This document shows, piece by piece, positions 8,753-15,866 of a stretch of 64,000 bases of DNA. A program made the translations under genes and the position numbers. The notes under the pieces were generated by a model that was given only the letters and a program-made list of their open reading frames with translations, made no database searches and was not told where the DNA came from. This DNA is from Halomonas lysinitropha. Its GTDB lineage: Bacteria > Pseudomonadota > Gammaproteobacteria > Pseudomonadales > Halomonadaceae. Location: positions 124,001-188,000 of the forward strand of contig NZ_CABVOU010000014.1 in the NCBI RefSeq assembly GCF_902500215.1. The letters run 5' to 3'. The stretch's first letter is position 1. Each line of letters opens with the position of its first letter.

Positions 8753-9352
8753 ATGGTTAATCACAAGCAGTTTCTCGCCATCGTTCTGGCCGCCAGCATG
8801 GGGATCGCCGTCAGCGGTGCCGCTTCTGCTCAAGGTATGCAACAAGGGCAGGGCATGCAGCAGGGCGGCATGATGGGCGGCGGCCAGGGCGGCATGGGCC
8901 CCGGCATGATGATGGGCGGCCAAGGCGGCATGGGCCCCGGCATGATGATGGGCGGCCAAGGCGGCATGGGCCCCGGCATGATGATGGGCGGCCAAGGCGG
9001 CATGGGGCCCGGCATGGGGCCCGGCATGATGATGGGAGGCCAAGGCGGTATGGCCGGCATCCTCGATGAGGAGCAGCAAAATTCTCTGCAACAGATGCGC
9101 AGGGAGTTCCGTTCTGCCCACTTCGAGCGCATGGGCGAAATGATGAACCTGCGTGACGACATGATGCAGTTGATGCAGGCAGAGCGACCGGATCCCGAGG
9201 AGATCCAGGCACTGCATGGTCAAATGGCCGCTCTCCACGGCGAGATGATGGCGGACAGGGTACGCATGCATAATCGGATGCAGGACCTGCTGACCGACGA
9301 GCAGCGCCAACAATTGCAGCAGGGAATGCCCAATCGCCGCAATGCTCCCTGA
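8753..9352 (+). CDS. Met/Gly-rich periplasmic protein, Spy/CpxP-like C-terminus
   Basis: A 199-residue exported protein with a signal peptide ending ASA (about residue 27). Next comes a Gln/Met lead-in and four near-identical repeats of a 12-residue unit GGMGPGMMMGGQ (residues ~46-97). The C-terminal half is alpha-helical and charged, and contains LTDEQRQQLQQ, the LTxxQ motif of the Spy/CpxP/CnrX family of periplasmic chaperones and metal sensors. The Met-rich repeats would bind Cu(I) or Ag(I) through thioethers; that role is inferred. The ATG at 8753 has GAGGAA seven bases before it. A CueR-type promoter lies ~80 bp upstream. It opens the rightward group of small exported proteins. Confidence 0.75.
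   Translation: MVNHKQFLAIVLAASMGIAVSGAASAQGMQQGQGMQQGGMMGGGQGGMGPGMMMGGQGGMGPGMMMGGQGGMGPGMMMGGQGGMGPGMGPGMMMGGQGGMAGILDEEQQNSLQQMRREFRSAHFERMGEMMNLRDDMMQLMQAERPDPEEIQALHGQMAALHGEMMADRVRMHNRMQDLLTDEQRQQLQQGMPNRRNAP
8888..9043 (+). repeat. In-frame 36-bp tandem repeat (GGMGPGMMMGGQ)
   Basis: Three identical 36-bp units (8888-8923, 8924-8959, 8960-8995) are followed by a fourth of 48 bp (8996-9043) in which the GPGM segment is doubled. The units are almost the same at the nucleotide level, including third positions, so the array expanded recently and its copy number is likely to vary between strains. Confidence 0.9.
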
Positions 9353-9488
9353 TGGCTCCCTGGTGAGGACGCCTGCTACCAGGCGGGCGCTCTCGCCAGG
9401 GCAAACAGATGCAGACTCCTTGCGCTGGATCAATGTCGGATCCAGCCAGGTCAGCGCAGAATGACAGAGTCTCGATGAGGAATTCGCC

Positions 9489-9794
9489 ATGACCGGCTTT
9501 CAGGCCAGACCGCTGCATCGCACCCGAGGAGGACGCCTGCTGGCGTTGCTGCTCGCGATGCTGTTGTCGCTGACCAGCCTGGCCGGCCATGCGGCCATGG
9601 ACGCCTGTGCTTCCGATTGCACGACGGCCCAGGTCGAGATGGTGGATAACACCGATCCGGAGTGCGGGACCTGTGCGGCCGTTGCGGCATCGTCCCTCGC
9701 TACCAGCGAGCACCCTGACACCCAGGCCGGCACAGCCACCCCGGCCGTGGTCGAGTATTTCTTCCCACCCCCGCACCAGCCTCCAAGATCCTGA
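9489..9794 (+). CDS. Small exported Cys-containing protein, unknown
   Basis: A 101-residue protein with a positively charged start and a strong hydrophobic helix (LLALLLAMLLSLTSLAGHAA, residues ~17-36), either a signal peptide or an anchor. The rest is short and soluble, with paired cysteines in DACASDC and ECGTC, then a proline-rich tail ending FFPPPHQPPRS. A GAGGAA ribosome site precedes the ATG. This resembles DUF2946-type small proteins often found with copper genes, but I cannot assign a function. The four cysteines could form two disulfides or a metal site. Confidence 0.6.
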   Translation: MTGFQARPLHRTRGGRLLALLLAMLLSLTSLAGHAAMDACASDCTTAQVEMVDNTDPECGTCAAVAASSLATSEHPDTQAGTATPAVVEYFFPPPHQPPRS

Positions 9795-9870
9795 CGACTT
9801 GCGATTCCACGGTGACGCTGGCCCTCTGCCCGCCACCGGATTTCCCTGCACCCTCGTCAGGAGTCACACC

Positions 9871-10023
9871 ATGATGACCACCGATTGTTTTGCCCTCATG
9901 GGCTCGATGGGCTGGATGGGTTGGCTGATGCCGCTCGCCTTCCTGCTGCTCATAGGCCTGGGCATCGCCGCCCTCTTCAAATACCTGTTCGTTTCCCGGC
10001 ACACCAAGGAGGACCGCTCATGA
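9871..10023 (+). CDS. 50-residue single-span membrane peptide
   Basis: A very small gene with a good AGGAG ribosome site. The product begins MMTTDCFALMGSMGWMGW, continues into a hydrophobic helix (LMPLAFLLLIGLGIAALFKYLF) and ends in a basic/acidic tail (SRHTKEDRS). Its stop overlaps the DUF411 gene start as ATGA, so the two are translationally coupled. The Met-rich N-terminus ahead of the membrane span would face the periplasm if the basic tail is cytoplasmic. Its role is unknown; it is presumably part of the copper module. Confidence 0.6.
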   Translation: MMTTDCFALMGSMGWMGWLMPLAFLLLIGLGIAALFKYLFVSRHTKEDRS

Positions 10024-10460
10024 ACCGCTTCACTCCCACCCTGCTCTTCTCCGCCGCACTGCTGCTGGGTGCCGGTACTGCCCAGGCTGCCCTGCCGGCG
10101 GAAGCCACCCTCTACAAGAACCCCCAGTGCGGCTGCTGCGATGGCTATGCCGACCATCTCGAGGAGATGGGCATCGAGGTAACCGTCATCGACGACAGGG
10201 ATCTCGGCCAGATCAAGGAAGCCTCTGGCCTCCCCTACGGACTCGGCTCCTGCCACACCATCGAGATGGGTGGCTACGTGATCGAGGGCCATGTACCACT
10301 GGCGGCGGTGGAGAAGCTGTTCGAGGAACAGCCGGATATCGATGGCATCGGCCTGGCCGGGATGCCCATCGGCACCCCCGGCATGCCCGGTTCGCAGCAG
10401 TCGCCCTATGAAGTCTATCAGTTCACCGACCGGCAGGAATCCGACTTCATGACGCTCTGA
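10020..10460 (+). CDS. DUF411 family periplasmic metal-binding protein
   Basis: A 146-residue protein with a signal peptide (cut after AQA, residue ~23). The mature part begins with a thioredoxin-like strand and the motif YKNPQCGCCDGYADHL, the hallmark CxCC of DUF411. Further conserved pieces are GLPYGLGSCHTIEMGGYVIEGHVP and GIGLAGMPIGTPGMPG. DUF411 proteins accompany copper and silver resistance genes (CopG-like) and are thought to bind Cu(I) through the Cys cluster. The start overlaps the upstream 50-residue gene by 4 bp. It is followed by a strong terminator. The last 16 codons plus terminator recur 5.3 kb downstream as part of a direct repeat. Confidence 0.88.
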   Translation: MNRFTPTLLFSAALLLGAGTAQAALPAEATLYKNPQCGCCDGYADHLEEMGIEVTVIDDRDLGQIKEASGLPYGLGSCHTIEMGGYVIEGHVPLAAVEKLFEEQPDIDGIGLAGMPIGTPGMPGSQQSPYEVYQFTDRQESDFMTL

Positions 10461-10587
10461 TAGAGGCTGTTTCCACGGCTTACTCAACCAGCAGACCTAA
10501 AACGCCCCCAAGGTAGGGGGCGTTTTCATTGCCGTGAAAGGAGTTGGCGACGCTATTCGGCCGTGGCCAGCAGGCTGGCGTTACCGC
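10413..10587 (+). repeat. Direct repeat, left copy (DUF411 3' end + terminator + putA 3' end)
   Basis: This 175-bp segment matches 15681-15866 with about six substitutions and one 11-bp length difference. It contains the last 16 codons of the DUF411 gene, the terminator, and on the opposite strand the last 11 codons of putA (GNASLLATAE-stop). The putA piece is a detached fragment here, since the full gene ends in the right copy. The two differences within the putA codons are synonymous. Confidence 0.93.
10499..10526. terminator. Terminator after the DUF411 gene
   Basis: Perfect stem AAAACGCCCCC / GGGGGCGTTTT with a 6-base loop. The A and T runs on both sides make it bidirectional. It ends the rightward copper group; in the ancestral order it would also have ended putA. 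Confidence 0.92.
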
Positions 10588-10715
10588 GCCCTTCCTCGAA
10601 GGGGGCAGTTCACGTTATCGAAGAGGTAGGAGGCGCCTGTTTGCCTCGGGATATCAGTGAACTTCGTTTAGTGCCGTTCCCGATCGAGAAGTTCGACAAC
10701 CTTACCCTCGATGTC

Positions 10716-12167
10716 TCATCGGATCAGCGACAGCCAGGGCACACCAATTGCCAGCCACGCCAGGAGGAACACCAGCCCGAAAATCGCCCCGAGACGCCAA
10801 TACAATGGGCCGGGGATATAGCCACTGCCGTAGTAGACGGGGCTAGGACCAGTGGCGTACGGCGTGAGAATACCCATTATGCCAAGCGTCGGCAGCAGCA
10901 TGAGCACGAACATGTGCATGTCGATGCCTGGGATGCCTGACGCCGCCGCCAGCATGACCGGCAGTAAGGCAGTGGTATGGGCAGTGACGCTGGCGAAGAA
11001 GTAATGTAACAGATAGAAGATCACGGTCAGCGCGATCATCGCCATCGTGGGATCGAAGTGGTTGATGCGAGCGCCGACCAGGAGGCCGAACCACTCCACG
11101 AATCCTACCTGATTGAGCCCTCCAGCCAGAGCCACCAGAGTGGCAAACCAGAAGAAGGTATTCCATGCCGCCTTGTTGGCGAGGATGTCATCCCACTTGA
11201 GGATACCCAGAATCAGCATGGCGCAGATAACGAGAATCCCTACCAGGGCCGACGACACCACGGCGCTGGCAAAGATCCACAGTGCCAATGCCATGACCAC
11301 CAGGCAGAGCAGAATGATTTCGTTACGGGTCAGGCCACCGAGTTTCTTGAGTTCCCCGGCCGCCCAATCAGGTATTGCATTCCCCGACTTGACGTCCGGC
11401 GGACATAGCCAGTAGCACAATAGCGGCGTCACCAGCAGCAGCAGGATACCGACCGGCGCCACTGCCATGAACCACTCCCCCCAGCCGATGCGGATACCCG
11501 TGGCGGTTTCGGTGAGGGCCACGGCCAGCAGATTGGGCGCCAATGCGGTCAAGAAGAGTGAGCTCGTCACGCAGGTCGAAGCAATCGCTGTCCACATCAA
11601 GAAACTGCCGATGCGCTTGCTGCTCGCCTCGTTCGGATGCGAGTCATAGAGGTCGGGAAGGTTGCGTACCACCGGGTAGATGGTGCCCCCACTACGCGCC
11701 GTATTGGATGGCGTAAAGGGAGCCAGCGACACATCGGCAAGCATCACCGCATACCCCAGCGTAAGGGTCCTCCGCCCCATGGTCTTGACCAGCCAGAGCG
11801 CTATCCTACGACCCAGCCCGGTCTTCTCGTAACCGAGGGCGAACATGAAGGCACCGAAGATCAGCCATACCGTAGAGTTGGTGAAGCCGGACACCGCCCA
11901 TGAGAAGGCGCGCCCGGAAGAACTGAACCCTGGATCGGCAAGTTGCTCGGGGGTGAACAGCACCCAAGGCGCCAACAAGGCTGCGACGGCAATACCGATC
12001 AGACCGATTACCGCCCCTGGCAAGGGTTCGAAAATCAACCCGACGACAACGCCGAGAAAAATGGCAAAGAAGTACCAGGCATGGGGTTGCAGCCCGTCGG
12101 GTACTGGCAACAGTGCCACGATGATGGCCACGAGGAGCGGTAAAAACAGCTTCATTCGAGAGGACAT
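10716..12167 (-). CDS. DASS (SLC13) family anion transporter, citrate/C4-dicarboxylate type
   Basis: A 483-residue inner-membrane protein with about 12-14 hydrophobic segments. The paired SNT motifs of the divalent-anion:Na+ symporter/exchanger family are recognisable (SNTARSGGTIYP near residue 154 and the region TAHTTALLPV near 390). The overall pattern, including LPVPDGLQPHAWYFFAIFLGVVVGLI near the start and YATGPSPVYYGSGYI near the end, is that of the CitT/TtdT antiporter group, which exchanges citrate, tartrate or fumarate for succinate. Placement beside a fumarate reductase supports uptake of a fumarate precursor with succinate export. It is divergent from frdA; one FNR-like box lies between. 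The ATG at 12167 has only a weak GGAAAA ribosome site. Confidence 0.88.
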   Translation of the reverse strand: MSSRMKLFLPLLVAIIVALLPVPDGLQPHAWYFFAIFLGVVVGLIFEPLPGAVIGLIGIAVAALLAPWVLFTPEQLADPGFSSSGRAFSWAVSGFTNSTVWLIFGAFMFALGYEKTGLGRRIALWLVKTMGRRTLTLGYAVMLADVSLAPFTPSNTARSGGTIYPVVRNLPDLYDSHPNEASSKRIGSFLMWTAIASTCVTSSLFLTALAPNLLAVALTETATGIRIGWGEWFMAVAPVGILLLLVTPLLCYWLCPPDVKSGNAIPDWAAGELKKLGGLTRNEIILLCLVVMALALWIFASAVVSSALVGILVICAMLILGILKWDDILANKAAWNTFFWFATLVALAGGLNQVGFVEWFGLLVGARINHFDPTMAMIALTVIFYLLHYFFASVTAHTTALLPVMLAAASGIPGIDMHMFVLMLLPTLGIMGILTPYATGPSPVYYGSGYIPGPLYWRLGAIFGLVFLLAWLAIGVPWLSLIR

Positions 12168-12206
12168 GGCAAATTTTTCCAGTTTTTAGCGCTGGTAAAA
12201 AAATTG

Positions 12207-12274
12207 ATAGTAGGTGGTCATCTGAAAACTCTAGTTGATCTTGGTCAAGCTATGCTGCTCTTTCCAACTAATAT
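12207..12274. promoter_or_regulatory. Divergent FNR/Anr-dependent promoter pair
   Basis: TTGAT-CTTG-GTCAA (12235-12248) matches the FNR/Anr consensus TTGATNNNNATCAA at 9 of 10 defined bases. To the right, TAATAT at 12269-12274 is a -10 placing the box near -40 for frdA. To the left on the minus strand, TACTAT at 12207-12212 is a -10 placing the box at about -41.5 for the transporter gene. Both are class II activation geometry, so oxygen limitation would switch on both transcripts from one site. Confidence 0.7.
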
Positions 12275-12354
12275 TTCAGGCAAAGCCTTATCCTGCTCAG
12301 GAAGGCCTAGAATTCAGTTGATCAAGTCTGGCCGGCGCCGGTCATGGGGGAGCC

Positions 12355-14139
12355 ATGCAAGAACGACATATTGACATCGTTATCGTGGGCGGAGGCGGCG
12401 CCGGTTTGCGTGCCGCAATTGCGGCCGCCGAGAGCGCCAGGAAAGAGAACCGTGAGCAACGCATCGTGATGCTCTCGAAAGTCTATCCAATGCGATCGCA
12501 TACAGTCGCGGCAGAAGGTGGCGCTGCGGCCGTGACCAGTGCCGAAGATAGCCTGCAGGCGCACTTTGACGACACGGTGGCCGGTGGCGATTGGCTGGCC
12601 GAACAAGGTGTCGTCGACTATTTCATTCGCCATGCTCATCAGGAACTGGTGCAGATGGAGCGCTGGGGCTGCCCCTGGAGTCGAAAATCGGATGGTTCCG
12701 TGCAGGTACGGCGCTTCGGCGGCATGAAAACGGCTCGCACCTGGTTCGCCGCCGACAAGACCGGCTTCCACATGCTGCATACGCTGTTTCAGACCTCGCT
12801 GAAGTATCCGGAAATCGAACGGTTGGATGAGTATTTCGTGCTGGATATCGCGGTCGCCGACGGTACGGTGGCCGGGGTGATGGTGCTGGAGATTGCTACG
12901 GGGGAACTGACCCTGCTACGCGCAAAGTCTGTGATCCTGGCGACAGGCGGGGCTGGGCGACTGTTTCGCTTCAATACCAATGCCGGGATCGTCACCGGCG
13001 ATGGAATGGCGATGGCCTTTCGTCATGGTGTTGCCCTGCGGGATATGGAGTTCGTTCAGTACCACCCGACCGGGCTGCCGGGCTCCGGTGTATTGATTAC
13101 CGAAGCCTGCCGTGGCGAGGGCGGCATTCTGGTGAACAAGAACGGCTACCGCTATCTGCAGGATTACGGCCTGGGGCCGGAAACCCCGCTTGGCCAGCCG
13201 CAGAATAAATACATGGAGTTGGGTCCGCGTGACAAGTTATCCCAAGCTTTCTGGCAGGAACAGCAGGCGGGGCGAACCGGCAAGTTCGGCGACAGTGACG
13301 TGGTCTATCTGGACCTGCGTCACCTGGGCAAGGAATACCTGCATGAACGCCTTCCCTTCATCTGTGAGCTGGCCAACGTCTTCATCAATGTCGACCCGGT
13401 GAAGGAGCCCATCCCGATTCGCCCCGCGGTGCATTACACCATGGGCGGGATAGAAACCGACGCCCATTGCGAGACCCGCATCAAGGGGTTGTATGCCGCG
13501 GGTGAGTGCGCCTCCGTAGGGCTTCATGGTGCCAACCGTCTGGGCTCGAACTCCCTCTCCGAGCTGCTGGTCTTCGGGCGCCTGGCGGGGGAGCAGGCCA
13601 GTCAGCGCGTGCCAACGGTTCCCTTCACCAATAGCCGTGACCTGAAGGAGCAGGCGCAAGCCCAGAAGACCCGAATCACGCAGCTTTACGACGCCGAAGG
13701 TGAAGAAAGCTGGGTAGAGCTCAAGCGTGAGCTCGTGCTGAGCATGGAGACCGGTTGCGGGATCTACCGGGAAGCTAAGGGCATGCAGGCCACTCTGGAG
13801 AAGATTCACGAGCTGCAGGCGCGCTATCGGAATATTCGACTGCAGGACAAAAGCCGTGCCTATAACACCGAACTGATGCAGTGCCTCGAACTGGGCTACA
13901 GCCTGGATATTGCCGAGGCGACTTGCCTGGGGGCACTCGAGCGCAAGGAGTCGCGCGGCGCCCACAAGCGGCTCGACGACGGTCTTCAGCAACGTGATGA
14001 TGCCAATTATCTGAAGCACAGCCAAGTCTTCTTCAACGCTGAAGGGCCAGCCCGGTTGTGCTGGCAGGAGGTGGATACTCACCTTTCCGCTCCCGCTGAA
14101 CGCGCCTATGGCGATGCCGGCAAAGGAGTCAAGCAATGA
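12355..14139 (+). CDS. frdA: Fumarate reductase flavoprotein subunit FrdA
   Basis: A 594-residue catalytic subunit that reduces fumarate to succinate at a covalent FAD. The N-terminal dinucleotide fold is [13 protein letters not shown]. The FAD-linking histidine is His49 in [11 protein letters not shown]. Substrate-site blocks [22 protein letters not shown] and [10 protein letters not shown] are intact, as is the C-terminal [13 protein letters not shown]. It follows the E. coli FrdA sequence closely along its whole length, including WGCPWSR and [22 protein letters not shown], so fumarate reductase rather than succinate dehydrogenase is the better call. GGGGGAG precedes the ATG. An FNR-type promoter lies ~110 bp upstream. 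frdB overlaps the stop by 4 bp. Confidence 0.96.
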   Translation: MQERHIDIVIVGGGGAGLRAAIAAAESARKENREQRIVMLSKVYPMRSHTVAAEGGAAAVTSAEDSLQAHFDDTVAGGDWLAEQGVVDYFIRHAHQELVQMERWGCPWSRKSDGSVQVRRFGGMKTARTWFAADKTGFHMLHTLFQTSLKYPEIERLDEYFVLDIAVADGTVAGVMVLEIATGELTLLRAKSVILATGGAGRLFRFNTNAGIVTGDGMAMAFRHGVALRDMEFVQYHPTGLPGSGVLITEACRGEGGILVNKNGYRYLQDYGLGPETPLGQPQNKYMELGPRDKLSQAFWQEQQAGRTGKFGDSDVVYLDLRHLGKEYLHERLPFICELANVFINVDPVKEPIPIRPAVHYTMGGIETDAHCETRIKGLYAAGECASVGLHGANRLGSNSLSELLVFGRLAGEQASQRVPTVPFTNSRDLKEQAQAQKTRITQLYDAEGEESWVELKRELVLSMETGCGIYREAKGMQATLEKIHELQARYRNIRLQDKSRAYNTELMQCLELGYSLDIAEATCLGALERKESRGAHKRLDDGLQQRDDANYLKHSQVFFNAEGPARLCWQEVDTHLSAPAERAYGDAGKGVKQ

Positions 14140-14855
14140 CCATCAAACAGATTAGTATCCAACGCTATCTGCCGGAGCAGGGCAGCGCCCCTTACTGGCA
14201 GGAGTTCGATGTTCCCTTCGACGACAGTACCTCCATTCTCGACGCGTTGAACTACGTCAAGGAGGAGCTGGACGGCAGCCTGAGCTACCGCTGGTCGTGC
14301 CGTATGGCGATTTGCGGTTCCTGCGGCGTGATGGTGAACAATACCCCCAAACTGGGCTGCAACAGCTTTCTGCGCGAGTACCAAGGACCGGTGAAGATAG
14401 CACCGCTCGCGCACTTCCCGGTCGAGAAGGACCTGATCATCGATATGACGCTGTTCCTCGATCATCTTGCGGCGGTACAGCCCTATCTCATCAACGATAG
14501 CGGGGAAGGCTCCGACACCTTCAAGCAGACTCCGGCGCAGATGGAAAAGTACAAGCAGTTTTCCGGCTGTATCAATTGCGGACTGTGTTACTCGGCCTGC
14601 CCGCAGTTTGGCCTGAACCCGGAATTCCTGGGGCCTGCCGCCCTCACGCTTGCACATCGATATAACCTGGATAGCCGTGATCAGGGCAAGAAGCAGCGCA
14701 TGCCGCAAATGAACCGCGAGGAAGGGGTCTGGAGTTGTACCTTCGTAGGTTTCTGTTCGGAAGTCTGTCCAAAGAATGTCGACCCGGCAGCCGCAGTGAA
14801 TCAGGGCAAGGTGGAGTCAGCGAAAGACATGCTGATCGGAATATTCAAGAGCTAG
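14136..14855 (+). CDS. frdB: Fumarate reductase iron-sulfur subunit FrdB
   Basis: A 239-residue electron-transfer subunit linking the quinol-oxidising membrane part to FrdA. The [2Fe-2S] cysteines are C55, C60, C63 and C75. A [4Fe-4S] motif [12 protein letters not shown] spans C145-C155, and the third cluster uses [17 protein letters not shown] (C201, C207, C211). The non-Cys residue at the second position of the last cluster suits a [3Fe-4S] centre. Length and spacing equal those of E. coli FrdB (244 aa). The start overlaps frdA as ATGA and has an AAAGGAG ribosome site. frdC begins 9 bp downstream. Confidence 0.96.
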   Translation: MTIKQISIQRYLPEQGSAPYWQEFDVPFDDSTSILDALNYVKEELDGSLSYRWSCRMAICGSCGVMVNNTPKLGCNSFLREYQGPVKIAPLAHFPVEKDLIIDMTLFLDHLAAVQPYLINDSGEGSDTFKQTPAQMEKYKQFSGCINCGLCYSACPQFGLNPEFLGPAALTLAHRYNLDSRDQGKKQRMPQMNREEGVWSCTFVGFCSEVCPKNVDPAAAVNQGKVESAKDMLIGIFKS

Positions 14856-14864
14856 GAGTGCGTC

Positions 14865-15260
14865 ATGGCGAAGCCAACGAGCTATTTTCCCGAACTGAAG
14901 CGTGACTGGTGGTTGAAACACTCCTACTTCAAGAAGTACATGGCCCGGGAAGCCACCGTACTTCCGCTGGTGTTCTTTGTTGCCTGCCTGCTGGCCGGGT
15001 TGTATAGCCTGCTTCAGGGAATGGAAAGCTGGCAAGGATGGCTGCAATTCATGCAACATCCTATGGTCATCGCGCTTAATGCGCTAGCGTTTATCGCCAG
15101 CCTGTTTCATGCCTGGACGTTCTTCCAACTGTTCCCGCGCGTCATGCCATTACGTGTCGCGGGTCGCACCCTACCGCCGAACCTGATGGTGCTGGGTCAA
15201 TGGCTTGGCGTGGTAGCGGTGATGGTCCTGGCGACCTGGATATTCTTGAGGGGGCTGTGA
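14865..15260 (+). CDS. frdC: Fumarate reductase membrane anchor FrdC
   Basis: A 131-residue inner-membrane subunit with three hydrophobic helices, beginning with a polar segment TSYFPELKRDWWLKHSYFKKYMAREAT that matches the conserved FrdC N-terminus (the Glu near residue 30 participates in menaquinol binding in E. coli). It anchors FrdAB with FrdD. This four-subunit, haem-free type normally uses menaquinol. The AGGAG ribosome site precedes the ATG, and the stop overlaps the frdD start by one base. Confidence 0.93.
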   Translation: MAKPTSYFPELKRDWWLKHSYFKKYMAREATVLPLVFFVACLLAGLYSLLQGMESWQGWLQFMQHPMVIALNALAFIASLFHAWTFFQLFPRVMPLRVAGRTLPPNLMVLGQWLGVVAVMVLATWIFLRGL

Positions 15261-15637
15261 TGAGCAACAATACATCTGACAAGATGAAACGAAGCGACGA
15301 GCCCATCTGGTGGGGTCTGTTCAGCGCCGGGGGCGTCTGCTTTGCGGTATTCGTTCCGGCGGCGATCCTGTTTATCGCCCTGCTCATTCCGGCCGGAATC
15401 ATTTCGACGGGCGCCGTGAGTTTCGAGCGTGCCCAATCCATGGTATTCAGCCTGCCAGGTCTGATCTTTATCGGCGTGGTTATCTGCCTGCCACTGTTCC
15501 ATGCAGCCCACCGGATTCGCCATGGCCTGCATGATTTGAAGCTGGGAAAGGAACGTCAGAATAAGATAGTCACGTATGGATGTGCCGCCCTGATCAGCGC
15601 TCTGGCACTTGTCGGGTTCGTTATCGGGGCCCTGTAG
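15260..15637 (+). CDS. frdD: Fumarate reductase membrane anchor FrdD
   Basis: A 125-residue membrane subunit with three helices. The pattern RSDEPIWWGLFSAGG at the start and LFHAAHRIRHGLHDL in the middle are the typical FrdD landmarks. The ATG at 15260 shares its A with the frdC stop (TGATG), so translation is coupled; a longer in-frame reading inside frdC is not needed. It completes the operon. The copy-B direct repeat starts 43 bp after its stop, supplying a terminator that once belonged to the DUF411 gene. Confidence 0.93.
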   Translation: MSNNTSDKMKRSDEPIWWGLFSAGGVCFAVFVPAAILFIALLIPAGIISTGAVSFERAQSMVFSLPGLIFIGVVICLPLFHAAHRIRHGLHDLKLGKERQNKIVTYGCAALISALALVGFVIGAL

Positions 15638-15680
15638 CCAATCGCTTCCCAGCCGACGACCGAAGCAGGCACCCAACGGG

Positions 15681-15866
15681 GTCTATCAGTTCACCGACCG
15701 GCAGGAATCCGACTTCATGACGCTCTGATAGAGGCTGTTTCCACGGATTACTCAACCAGCAGACGTAAAACGCCCCCTAGGTAGGGGGCGTTTTCATTGC
15801 CGTGAAAGATTGCCGCAAAAAGTTGGCGACTCTATTCGGCCGTTGCCAGCAGGCTGGCGTTGCCGC
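15681..15866 (+). repeat. Direct repeat, right copy (DUF411 3' end + terminator + putA 3' end)
   Basis: This 186-bp copy pairs with 10413-10587. Here the DUF411 piece is a headless 16-codon fragment (VYQFTDRQESDFMTL-stop), identical in sequence to the left copy, while the putA end belongs to the intact gene. An extra 11 bp lie between terminator and putA. The left junction with frd-side DNA is abrupt at 15681. Confidence 0.93.
15767..15794. terminator. Bidirectional terminator between frdD and putA
   Basis: Perfect AAAACGCCCCC / GGGGGCGTTTT stem with a 6-base loop, the second copy of the hairpin at 10499-10526. It now ends both frdABCD (rightward) and putA (leftward). Confidence 0.92.

Larger units (their letters stand above)
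10588..15680. mobile_element. Inferred inserted segment: DASS transporter + frdABCD
   Basis: About 5.1 kb lying between two copies of a ~180-bp sequence that ought to be single (DUF411 end, terminator, putA end). The block holds a complete, self-contained function with its own divergent promoter region and no recombinase. Flanking homology of this length suits integration of a circular or linear DNA by homologous recombination rather than transposition. This is inferred from the repeat structure. Confidence 0.6.

Noticed and set aside
8888-9043. Regular 36-bp repeats considered as a CRISPR array
   Set aside because: The units are contiguous with no spacers, lie in frame inside a gene and encode a Met-rich peptide.
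8408-9851. Long minus-strand frames across the Met-rich repeat gene
   Set aside because: They read the repeat in antisense as His/Ala or Pro/Ser arrays. The + strand product has a signal peptide, ribosome site and family motif, so it is the gene.
12318-12325. TTGATCAA near the frdA start as a second FNR site
   Set aside because: The two half-sites touch with no 4-bp spacer, so it is not an FNR box; it is only 30 bp before the ATG.
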